Origin: Verrucomicrobiia bacterium
Lineage (GTDB): Bacteria > Verrucomicrobiota > Verrucomicrobiia > Limisphaerales > JAUIHU01
Direction: 5' to 3'
Assembly (NCBI GenBank): GCA_030432175.1
Contig: JAUIHU010000359.1
Span: 1 to 5,341, forward strand
DNA: 5,341 bases
Below the pieces are notes generated by a model that did not search any database, had not been told where the DNA came from, and worked only from the letters and a program-made list of their open reading frames with translations. Below, in pieces: positions 1 to 5,341 of this stretch (its first letter is position 1; each line of letters opens with the position of its first letter). Position numbers and translations under genes: made by a program.

Positions 1-66
1 GTTTATGCGTTTGAAGATCTTTAAATCTTTGCCTGTGATCTATGGAAACAAATGGATCAATTCATT

Positions 67-768
67 TTAAACCATCCAGGCCAACGCAATCCCGTGCAGA
101 GCAAGACACCCCCCGGCAAAGCGAAAGGCAAACGGGCGCACAGGACGCCTCAAACGGTTTTCAATTTGATGGATAACCTCGGCAGTAAAGAATCCCGAGG
201 CGCAAAGTAAAGCGGTCATCAAGGCTGCTCCTAATCCATAAAATCGAGCAGCGCCTTCGGAACCATAAAATTCAATCCCGTGAGCCCAGCCATGAGGTAG
301 ACCAACAATAAACATTGCAGCGGTAAAAAGATAAATACTGCAAGTCATACCCTGACAGGCGCCGGATTTTCTTGGACTGAGAGTGGTCCAAATCATTAGG
401 ACGCCCAGGGAAACAAGTGTCAGGCTGATTGCATATTCGATAAAAGCAGACCCAGACCCAAGCCAGCCCAGTTCACCTTCCAGGATGCCGAGAGCCATCC
501 CAAGAACAAGACCTGCCACCGGAATCAATGTCATTTTGGCCGAGTTGCTTTCACCTCTGCGAGCCAGGGAACAAGCGACTATTCCCACAGCCACAAATGC
601 GATCCAATGATCCAAACCGGTCAGCGGGTGGATAATACCCTGCCAGAACGCTCCATCGGCTCCGGTGTAGTGAAGGTCGGTGTGCAGACCTGTGTGGGCC
701 ATAGAAGTCCCAATTCCAGATATTAGAATCAGGAGAGCCAGCATGAAAATTTTATTGTGCTTGTTCAT
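67..768 (-). CDS. HupE/UreJ family membrane protein (probable Ni/Co permease)
   Basis: This is a 233-residue integral membrane protein. Residues 1-25 form a signal peptide (MNKHNK, a hydrophobic core, then SMAH), followed by a histidine-bearing mature N-terminus (H25, H29, H33). The family signature HPLTGLDH is at residues 47-54, at the start of the first mature membrane segment. A second signature, LPHGWAHGIEF, is at 157-167. Hydrophobic stretches near 55-68, 80-97, 110-130, 145-160, 175-195 and 217-233 fit about six mature membrane helices. HupE/UreJ proteins are known or proposed to carry nickel or cobalt across the inner membrane for hydrogenase, urease or other metalloenzymes, and the conserved His and Asp residues are the likely metal path. 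No hydrogenase or urease gene is visible here, so the metal and its client enzyme are unknown. The start follows a 129-base gap after the YdcH gene and lacks a Shine-Dalgarno sequence, but the signal peptide fits it well. The family call is firm; the substrate is inferred. Confidence 0.9.
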   Translation of the reverse strand: MNKHNKIFMLALLILISGIGTSMAHTGLHTDLHYTGADGAFWQGIIHPLTGLDHWIAFVAVGIVACSLARRGESNSAKMTLIPVAGLVLGMALGILEGELGWLGSGSAFIEYAISLTLVSLGVLMIWTTLSPRKSGACQGMTCSIYLFTAAMFIVGLPHGWAHGIEFYGSEGAARFYGLGAALMTALLCASGFFTAEVIHQIENRLRRPVRPFAFRFAGGCLALHGIALAWMV

Positions 769-792
769 CTACTGCTGTGCTGTCGATTAAAT

Positions 793-810
793 CCCTGCTT
801 GCAGGCAGGG
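793..810 (-). promoter_or_regulatory. GC-rich hairpin in the leader of the HupE-family gene
   Basis: CCCTGC (793-798) and GCAGGG (805-810) are perfect complements separated by a 6-base loop. The hairpin ends 24 bases ahead of the HupE-family start codon. It stands out in an AT-rich gap. No T-run follows on either strand (minus ATTTAATCG, plus TTGGAAAAAC), so a standard intrinsic terminator is unlikely. It could be a leader structure affecting translation or a weak terminator of the YdcH transcript. The structure is visible; the role is a guess. Confidence 0.4.
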
Positions 811-828
811 TTGGAAAAACAGAATCTG

Positions 829-857
829 AAACTAGTTAAATCGTTCGATTCGGTCAA
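829..857 (-). promoter_or_regulatory. Possible sigma70-type promoter for the HupE-family gene
   Basis: Reading the minus strand, TTGACC (857-852) is followed after exactly 17 bases by TAGTTT (834-829). The -35 matches five of six consensus bases, but the -10 matches only three of six. The spacer holds a small inverted repeat, AATCG-TT-CGATT (839-850), where a repressor could sit. A transcript from here would begin near 822 and have a leader of about 50 bases containing the hairpin at 793-810. This is a motif match only. Confidence 0.28.
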
Positions 858-897
858 GAGAGCATTTTGAAGAGGTGACCTCCCGTCCTGATCACTA

Positions 898-1143
898 TCA
901 CCGCTCCGCCTGGTCAATTTTTTCTGCCAGCTGATCCTTCAAATGGAGTCTTAGCTTTTTCTTTTCGTTGAGAACGATGTCTTCTGGAGTTTCGATACCC
1001 TCCTCCATGCGAAAGACTTCCTTGTCAATTTTCTCATACTCATCCATTAAACGTTGGAATTGAGGATCTTCTGCTTTAAGTCTGTGAATGGTGTCAGTGT
1101 TGTTCGGAAATTCCGCAATCACAGGATGATGTTCGATAGGCAT
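898..1143 (-). CDS. YdcH/DUF465 family small coiled-coil protein
   Basis: This is an 81-residue, highly charged, entirely helical-looking protein with no signal peptide or membrane segment. It carries the DUF465 pattern: an N-terminal HHPVIAEFPNN (5-15), the IHRLKAEDPQFQRLMDEYEKID stretch (19-40), and a second helix with the KKKLRLHLKDQL pattern (61-72). Heptad-like spacing of hydrophobic residues suggests an antiparallel helical hairpin or coiled coil. The length is typical for the family, whose molecular function is not established. It lies 79 bases downstream of the phosphatase gene and 129 bases upstream of the HupE-family gene, both on the same strand. The ATG is supported by the usual distance to the HHP motif. 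There is no Shine-Dalgarno sequence; instead a perfect inverted repeat lies 10 bases ahead of the start. The family call is confident. Confidence 0.88.
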   Translation of the reverse strand: MPIEHHPVIAEFPNNTDTIHRLKAEDPQFQRLMDEYEKIDKEVFRMEEGIETPEDIVLNEKKKLRLHLKDQLAEKIDQAER

Positions 1144-1153
1144 GACGCTAGTT

Positions 1154-1168
1154 GAACAGAAACTGTTC
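1154..1168 (-). promoter_or_regulatory. Perfect 15-bp inverted repeat ahead of the YdcH gene
   Basis: GAACAGAAACTGTTC is a perfect dyad (6-base arms, 3-base centre) that ends 10 bases before the YdcH start codon. As DNA it has the size and symmetry of a dimeric repressor operator. As RNA it would be a 6-bp hairpin with a UUU loop over the usual ribosome-binding position. It is not the verrucomicrobial LexA motif as I recall it (TGTTC-N4-GAACA), because the half-sites point the other way. No clear -35/-10 pair was found nearby. Confidence 0.38.
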
Positions 1169-1200
1169 TTTGGGTCGAGAGTGAAATTTGAAGTTCGTTT

Positions 1201-1241
1201 CTATCGACTCAACTATTGGATTTTAATAGCTGAGTCGATAG
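1201..1241 (-). terminator. 17-bp stem-loop spanning the phosphatase stop codon
   Basis: CTATCGACTCA (1201-1211) and TGAGTCGATAG (1231-1241) are perfect 11-base complements. Inside them CTATT (1213-1217) pairs with AATAG (1225-1229), leaving a 7-base loop (1218-1224). The one odd pair, 1212/1230, is G·U in the minus-strand RNA but A·C in plus-strand RNA, so the structure is best in the sense transcript of the phosphatase gene. The 5' arm encodes the last residues (YRLSY) and the TAA lies at the stem-loop junction. No U-tract follows (AAACGAACTTC), so it may be a 3'-end stabiliser or processing site and not a classical intrinsic terminator. Confidence 0.5.
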
Positions 1242-2404
1242 TGTTTGGAAGTATTCTCCGGGCTGATTGTAAATGGGCTTTTTACAGGCCCGAGGTCGGA
1301 CCATGATCCGGTTGATGGGACTGAACTTTCTAATCGCATCACCCCCGGCCATTTAAGAATGATTTCAGAGGAAGTTGGACTCAATTCAATTCCTATTTCG
1401 ATTTTCACGCCAGGTAAGGTGCGTCCATCAAGGTTCCAGGCCGGATCCGTTTCGAGTTCCAGAAAGCCGAGCAGTGTTGGAACGATGTCGGTGTTGAAGG
1501 GAACCGGACGAGAAATGGGACGATTCAGGGCGTCCTGCCCATAAAAAAATAAAGGAACAAATACTTCTTCTGCAGTCAATCCACCATGATTACCAGAAGC
1601 TGTCCCTCCATGATCACTGGATATGATAATCAGCCAGTTTTCATCAAACTTATCGATTCTTTGCTGGATCACTTCCATGATTTCTCCAATGTAACCGTCA
1701 ATTCGGCTTAAGGTTGAAAGATAATCCTGGTTTTCCGGATGATACCCACCCCGGTGACCTGCTGCATCCAGTTCGTCAAATTGTATAAATGAAAAATCAG
1801 GTCCATCTCTCAAAATGCTGCAAACAGCTAATTGAGTCACCCATTCGTCACTAACAGCGCTTATTTCACTGTTGGCGCGTGTGACCAGGCGGGTATTGAT
1901 GGGTTCCCAGTTCACTATAGAAGATAGGAATGCGTCCGGCTTTGCCTCACGAATGCGCTCAAATACTGTTGGATATTCATCAAGATTCGAGAAGAAAAAA
2001 TTGTTATCCAGAACGAAATGCTTGTCTGCCCAAACCCCCGTCAGAATCGTGGCCCAGTTCGGACCACTATATGTGGGTTGTCCGTAACTGCATTGAGTGA
2101 AATAACTTGCAGCTCCATTATTGGCTAAATGGTCGAGGTTTGGCGTATCCGCTGCTCGAAGAGAGTCTATTCTGCAACCATCGATTCCAATCAGGATGGC
2201 GCGTTTTTTACCGAAAGGGCTTCCTGATCGCTCTTGAGCCTCATCACAATCGTCCAGCGGTGATCTTGATTCTATTAGAGAAGAAATTTCTGCAAACTGA
2301 TTTGATTCAAATTCTAAAAAGTCGACGATAGATTGTGTTTGTGCATTATTTGCGAATGGAATTGTCGCAATGAGAAAAAATGGAAACAGGAAAAACTTAT
2401 TCAT
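1223..2404 (-). CDS. Exported type I phosphodiesterase/alkaline phosphatase superfamily hydrolase
   Basis: This is a 393-residue protein. An upstream in-frame ATG at 2446 would add 14 residues. I prefer 2404 because it begins directly with a signal peptide (MNKFFLFPFF, core to about residue 17, then ANNA|Q) and a TATAAT box lies between the two ATGs. The catalytic core shows the alkaline phosphatase superfamily metal sites: D75 in ILIGIDG, the nucleophile region PTYSGPNWATILTG with S113 where nucleotide pyrophosphatases have Thr, D213 and H217 in DELDAAGH, D264/H265 in SSDHGG, and H273 in GNHGG. These should bind two metal ions, normally zinc, and hydrolyse a phosphate mono- or diester outside the cytoplasm. 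The substrate cannot be read from sequence. Residues 340-393 form a small beta-rich tail (LESS, TGSW, SPFTI, KHYRL) typical of exported verrucomicrobial proteins. It is probably monocistronic or the first gene of its unit. The family call is sure; specificity is unknown. Confidence 0.9.
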   Translation of the reverse strand: MNKFFLFPFFLIATIPFANNAQTQSIVDFLEFESNQFAEISSLIESRSPLDDCDEAQERSGSPFGKKRAILIGIDGCRIDSLRAADTPNLDHLANNGAASYFTQCSYGQPTYSGPNWATILTGVWADKHFVLDNNFFFSNLDEYPTVFERIREAKPDAFLSSIVNWEPINTRLVTRANSEISAVSDEWVTQLAVCSILRDGPDFSFIQFDELDAAGHRGGYHPENQDYLSTLSRIDGYIGEIMEVIQQRIDKFDENWLIIISSDHGGTASGNHGGLTAEEVFVPLFFYGQDALNRPISRPVPFNTDIVPTLLGFLELETDPAWNLDGRTLPGVKIEIGIELSPTSSEIILKWPGVMRLESSVPSTGSWSDLGPVKSPFTISPENTSKHYRLSY

Positions 2405-2425
2405 TAAAACGTACTTTCGCTTCAA

Positions 2426-2431
2426 ATTATA
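2426..2431 (-). promoter_or_regulatory. TATAAT -10 box ahead of the phosphatase gene
   Basis: The minus strand reads AGTATAATTTG, a perfect -10 consensus, with its last base 21 bases before the ATG at 2404. Transcription would start near 2419 and give a leader of about 15 bases. No good -35 lies at 16-18 bases: position 2454-2449 reads ACGAAA, and the nearest TTG hexamer, TTGCCT at 2460-2455, is 23 bases away. This supports translation from 2404 and excludes the ATG at 2446 if the promoter is used. Confidence 0.4.
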
Positions 2432-2467
2432 CTTCCTGCAAATCATTCTTTCGTAGGCAAGATGCCT

Positions 2468-2632
2468 TTACCCCCAATACCATACCGTGACTATACCTTC
2501 CGAATGATCCGCAGAATGACTGATGGAGATTAGGCGGTCTCGGCCAATTTCAGTTGCAAATTCTGTCGCTTCTTCAAAGAGACGTTCCCAGCTTTTAATC
2601 ACGCCCTTGAACATTTTATATTGAACTTTCAT
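2468..2632 (-). CDS. Small 54-residue protein of unknown function
   Basis: An ATG at 2632 opens a 54-codon frame ending in TAA. The product starts MKVQYKMFKG, continues with an amphipathic acidic helix (SWERLFEEATEFATEIG, 14-30), then RDRLISISHSADHSEG, and ends in a beta-like IVTVWYWG. It has no signal peptide, membrane segment or cysteine. Clean alternation of helix and strand, balanced composition and codon use like its neighbours argue for a real gene and not chance. M7 at 2614 is an alternative start and may be the true one, since the compact fold seems to begin at FKG. No clear Shine-Dalgarno sequence precedes either start. It lies 231 bases after the DUF3445 gene and 63 bases before the phosphatase start, on the same strand. 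I cannot name a family. The helix followed by a Trp-rich strand resembles a small cytosolic alpha/beta protein; nothing shows its role. Confidence 0.68.
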   Translation of the reverse strand: MKVQYKMFKGVIKSWERLFEEATEFATEIGRDRLISISHSADHSEGIVTVWYWG

Positions 2633-2863
2633 CTTACAAAATAGCGCTCTTTTGAGTTTTTGGCGCTCAAACCCGCACAGACACGAAGATTAAATTCTCG
2701 ATAGGAGGGAGCTGTTTCTCCATGGGTGCGATTAAAATCGGGTGGTGTCCCGGGACGCTGAACTCCAGTTCGGCGAGTGGAGCCGTTTTTTAAAAGTGCG
2801 CTAAAGAGTAAACAGACTCGCTCCTTTAATTTTCCAGGGCCGAAGGTCTGATACATAGTTTTG
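2633..2863. other. Intergenic stretch with GC-rich palindromes, no convincing gene
   Basis: This gap between the DUF3445 stop and the small gene holds several short dyads: TTTGAG/CTCAAA with a 9-base loop (2651-2671), the 10-bp palindrome GTCCCGGGAC (2747-2756), CGATT-AA-AATCG (2729-2740) and CTCCA/TGGAG (2763-2782). The block 2738-2792 is clearly more GC-rich than its flanks, like a dispersed intergenic element. An open frame on the minus strand crosses it (2629-2943), but it has low-complexity, Arg/Pro-rich composition and overlaps the DUF3445 gene out of frame, so I do not call it. Confidence 0.4.
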
Positions 2864-3643
2864 TCAAGATTCTTTGACTGACCCCCTTGGAAGACTTTTG
2901 TATTGGCTGACTTTGTTGGGCATAGTTTGAAGCTTACGAACAAGGGCCTTCCAGGCTTGGGGGCTATTTTGAAGGTCGGTGACCGGGCAGGTGTTGATGC
3001 GGATGCCCATCAGAACGCCTCCCGGGATTCCGGTGAAAATCTGATGTTCTACCCGGAGGTAAGCGGTGTTGAGGTTTTCCTGGGAGGTGAGTTTAGGACG
3101 ATTCAGCGCCGGGTGGTAATTGAGGTCCGAAGTCTGGGTCAGGCCCCAGTTTTCTCGAAGGAATGATCGACCGGGTTGGAGTCGCTTCAGGAATTGGTGA
3201 ACCTTTTCTCCTATCTGCTTGTTCAGTTGTGGAACGAGTTCGTGAATCTCCTGAACAGGAAGCCCAATAACTCTGGAAAGATCCCAGGATGAAGGAAAAC
3301 AAATACAACCTCCAGCAAGTTGCATCGTGGATTGATCCATGATCAGGAAATCGGGCTCCCATTGCATGGCCAGATTGAGGGGAGTCCAATGCTTGGATGA
3401 CTGGATGAGATGTGGCGTCCAGCGTTCAGCAGATTCCTTAAAGTTTGCAAACAATTCCAATCCTTCAGGTGTCCAGATTGAATAGCGTTCTGGATTCTGC
3501 CGCAGGAAATGGGCTTTTTCATTCAGAATTTGCTGATTGAATTCAGTTGAAGAAAAAAAAGCTCCCGCATTGCCGGAGCGCATTTTGAAACCCCATTTGA
3601 AATCTTCTTCAGAAAACAGATCTTTCCAGAATGGATCACTCAT
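2864..3643 (-). CDS. DUF3445 protein, haem-dependent oxidative N-demethylase alpha-subunit family
   Basis: This is a 259-residue protein without signal peptide or membrane segment, so it should be cytoplasmic. DUF3445 landmarks occur in order: WEPDFLIM (95-102), GGCICFPSSWDL (111-122), IHELVP (133-138), RENW (163-166), H177 in YHPAL, LRVEHQ (196-201), GIPGGVLMGIRINT (205-218) and a closing MPNKVSQYK (241-249). The family founder is the alpha subunit of a haem b enzyme with a PAS-like fold that oxidatively demethylates secondary amines with partner flavin/iron-sulfur subunits. No such partners are visible here. Where most members, as I recall, read ERQ, this one has EHQ (199-201). I chose the ATG at 3643 because it overlaps the preceding stop as ATGAGTGA, a typical coupling arrangement; an ATG at 3676 would add 11 residues and overlap by 41 bases. 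Family membership is firm; the reaction is not shown. Confidence 0.86.
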   Translation of the reverse strand: MSDPFWKDLFSEEDFKWGFKMRSGNAGAFFSSTEFNQQILNEKAHFLRQNPERYSIWTPEGLELFANFKESAERWTPHLIQSSKHWTPLNLAMQWEPDFLIMDQSTMQLAGGCICFPSSWDLSRVIGLPVQEIHELVPQLNKQIGEKVHQFLKRLQPGRSFLRENWGLTQTSDLNYHPALNRPKLTSQENLNTAYLRVEHQIFTGIPGGVLMGIRINTCPVTDLQNSPQAWKALVRKLQTMPNKVSQYKSLPRGSVKES

Positions 3644-5341
3644 GCTTGGCCATCTTTGCTGGAGCTTCCAGCACATCTAGTTCGTGAATCGACCAGTAAA
3701 GGTTGTGTTTTCCTGTTTGCGTGATTCGCACGAATCTCGCTGGCTGAGCGTCAAATTCTATAACTGTTCGAGCGCGAACTCCTTTTCCTTCTGCAACTGT
3801 CTTCCATTTATTGTTATCGGTAGACAAATCAATCTGATAGCCTCGCGGATAATCGCCTCCAGAGTTGGCTGCGTCCAGTATGATCCCACTGATCTGTTGG
3901 ACCTCCGGGATTTCTACTTGCACCCACATTCCTGGCTGCATGCTGGATCCGGTTGTGTAGCGGGTTGCGATTTTTCCGTCCAGCATCAATGGCAAATCAT
4001 TCACTTTGTGGCTTCCCGTGAGCTTCCATTGGGAACGATTCATCATCGGACGTGGAACGCTCTCCATGATTTCTTCAAATGTCCAGGCGGAGTCGCGTCC
4101 TTTGTATTTGTTTTTGACCCGACGCACTTCTTTCTCGGAGAGGAATCCCCGACGATGACCAAAGCTGTTTCTCACGTATGAAAGAACGTCAGCGATCCAC
4201 GCGTCTCCATTGGATGCCATCGAAACCATCTCTCCGGAATAAGCCTTCCCGTCGACAGGACCCGTCAGTCCATGTAGCAGAACCTGGATCGCCAGATCAT
4301 GGTGTCCGGTCAGTATTTTGGATTCACCGAATGAAGGCGCTAACTTGAAATCAGGACTTTCAGGTGAAACTACTCCCTTGCCGTCCGCTCCATGGCAGGC
4401 GAAGCAGAGTCCCTGATAAATAACCTGGCCGCGTCGATATTGAGCGAGCTGGTCTGTTGAAAGTTTGGCAGGTGGTGGAACACTTCCGGTGAGCATTTGT
4501 TGTCCAAAAGTCTTTACACCCCAACTGGCGTGTTCAGCTACCGCTCTCGAAATTAATTCCCGGTTGTTGGGAAGCTTCAGGAATTTGGATGTCAATAATG
4601 CCTGGGTGGCGACATCCGGATGCGGATCTCTCGCCATCGAAAGGATGTCCGAAATCAGTGTTTCGTTTCCTGATTTTATCAGTGATTCACTGATACGAAT
4701 CGCTGCTCTGCGAACTTGTGCTGAACTGGATTGGAGCATGGACCGGATAAATTCAGGGGTCGCGGCGTTCAATCCTTCTAATGTCCAGAACGCATGCAAA
4801 CGACTAACTTCCTTTTCGCCGTGCTGCGCTAACGCTTTCAGCGCCGGAACGACTGCCTGGTCATTCCTCAATATCAGTAATTTTTGGGCTGTATCCCGCC
4901 ACCAGCCATTGGGATGGTTTAAATGTTTCACCAGCTGCGCCGGCGTTTCTTTCAGCATGTTGGGTTGGGTGTCCGGTTCATAATCTTCATGAACCAGGCG
5001 ATAGATTCTTCCACGGCCGGCGTTTTTTGCCAGTCCGTATTCATCGATCACGCCACGCAGATAGCTGCCTTTGCGAGTCCAATTCCCTTGTTGGATGATG
5101 CCTCGATACATGTCGACAATGTAGAGTCGGCCGTCAGGGCCGTTGGACATGTTGACCGGACGGAAGTTAGGATCGGTGGAACGAATGAATTCGGATCCCG
5201 GATGCGCATTCTTCAAATAAGTGATTCCTTCCCGCACTTCCACGGAACTACGACGGATCAAACGCCCGACCGGTTCAGCGAATAAAAGGTCACCGCGCAA
5301 ATCCTCCGGGAGTCGATCGCCGCGGAAGATTTCTTCCCCGC
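3636..5341 (-). CDS. PVC-type CxxCH cytochrome c protein with C-terminal discoidin-like domain (5' truncated)
   Basis: The frame is open through the right window edge, so this is the last 567 residues of a larger protein. The TTG at 5300 is an internal Leu in the family motif GDRLPEDLRGDLLFAEPVG, not a start. Visible residues 1-115 are the end of a sorbosone-dehydrogenase-like beta-propeller (SNGPDGRLYIVDMYRG at 65-80, GRGRIYRL at 108-115). Residues about 130-275 are HEAT-like helical repeats. A cytochrome c domain spans about 295-395, with CFACH at 312-316 (bases 4406-4392) and M371 or M374 in GEMVSM as the likely sixth ligand. Residues about 435-560 form an F5/8 type C (discoidin-like) jelly roll, suggesting carbohydrate or surface binding. 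Such proteins are expected outside the cytoplasm because haem c is attached there; their substrates are largely unknown, and sugar oxidation is an inference. The stop overlaps the DUF3445 start by 8 bases. The signal peptide lies outside the window. Confidence 0.92.
   Translation of the reverse strand, partial: GEEIFRGDRLPEDLRGDLLFAEPVGRLIRRSSVEVREGITYLKNAHPGSEFIRSTDPNFRPVNMSNGPDGRLYIVDMYRGIIQQGNWTRKGSYLRGVIDEYGLAKNAGRGRIYRLVHEDYEPDTQPNMLKETPAQLVKHLNHPNGWWRDTAQKLLILRNDQAVVPALKALAQHGEKEVSRLHAFWTLEGLNAATPEFIRSMLQSSSAQVRRAAIRISESLIKSGNETLISDILSMARDPHPDVATQALLTSKFLKLPNNRELISRAVAEHASWGVKTFGQQMLTGSVPPPAKLSTDQLAQYRRGQVIYQGLCFACHGADGKGVVSPESPDFKLAPSFGESKILTGHHDLAIQVLLHGLTGPVDGKAYSGEMVSMASNGDAWIADVLSYVRNSFGHRRGFLSEKEVRRVKNKYKGRDSAWTFEEIMESVPRPMMNRSQWKLTGSHKVNDLPLMLDGKIATRYTTGSSMQPGMWVQVEIPEVQQISGIILDAANSGGDYPRGYQIDLSTDNNKWKTVAEGKGVRARTVIEFDAQPARFVRITQTGKHNLYWSIHELDVLEAPAKMAKHE

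Noticed and set aside
793..810. Nickel/cobalt riboswitch ahead of the HupE-family gene
   Set aside because: Only one 6-bp hairpin is visible; the multi-helix architecture of the NiCo class is absent.
2651..2671. Intrinsic terminator after the DUF3445 gene
   Set aside because: The TTTGAG/CTCAAA stem is only 6 bp and AT-rich, and is followed by AGAGCGC and not a T-run in the sense direction.
2862..2867. TTGACA on the minus strand as a -35 for the small gene
   Set aside because: It overlaps the DUF3445 stop and nothing like a -10 lies 16-18 bases downstream (TTCGGC).
2629..2943. Minus-strand open frame of 104 codons after and across the DUF3445 3' end
   Set aside because: It overlaps the well-supported DUF3445 gene out of frame, its product is Arg/Pro-rich without recognisable pattern, and the small gene at 2468-2632 overlaps its end.
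3684..4181. Plus-strand open frame of 165 codons
   Set aside because: It is antisense to the discoidin and cytochrome region of the PVC protein, with shadow-like composition and no motif.
4465..5285. Two plus-strand open frames (172 and 120 codons)
   Set aside because: Both are antisense shadows of the HEAT and propeller regions of the cytochrome gene.
5298..5300. TTG as the start of the cytochrome gene
   Set aside because: The frame continues upstream with family-conserved residues (GEEIFRGDRLPED), so the gene is truncated by the window edge and this codon is an internal leucine.

Overview
The window most likely comes from a member of the Verrucomicrobiota, or less likely another PVC-superphylum bacterium. 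Two independent features point there. One is the C-terminal part of a large secreted protein with the PVC-specific layout of propeller end, HEAT-like repeats and a CxxCH cytochrome c domain. The other is a secreted phosphatase-superfamily protein ending in the short 'LESS..TGSW..L....SPF.I....KHYRL' module common at the ends of verrucomicrobial exported proteins. No rRNA, tRNA, mobile element or CRISPR array was seen.

All six coding regions I can support lie on the minus strand, so the region reads from right to left. In transcription order they are: (1) 5341-3636, a PVC-type cytochrome c protein with an extra C-terminal discoidin-like domain, whose 5' part lies outside the window; (2) 3643-2864, a DUF3445 protein (family of the haem-dependent oxidative N-demethylase alpha subunit), overlapping gene 1 by 8 bases (ATGAGTGA) and probably translationally coupled to it; (3) 2632-2468, a 54-residue small protein of unknown function; (4) 2404-1223, an exported type I phosphodiesterase/alkaline phosphatase superfamily hydrolase; (5) 1143-898, a YdcH/DUF465 coiled-coil protein; (6) 768-67, a HupE/UreJ-family membrane protein, probably a nickel or cobalt permease.

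Genes 1 and 2 look like one operon in which both products would bind haem. The remaining genes are separated by gaps of roughly 60 to 230 bases and need not be co-transcribed. Three structured non-coding elements sit in those gaps: a 17-bp stem-loop overlapping the phosphatase stop codon, a perfect 15-bp inverted repeat just ahead of the YdcH start, and a 6-bp GC-rich hairpin in the HupE leader. None of the visible starts has a good Shine-Dalgarno sequence.

Bases 1-66, downstream of the HupE gene, hold no feature I can support. I see no convincing multi-gene novel system. The items most worth a second look are the small protein, the cytochrome/DUF3445 coupling and the stop-codon stem-loop.
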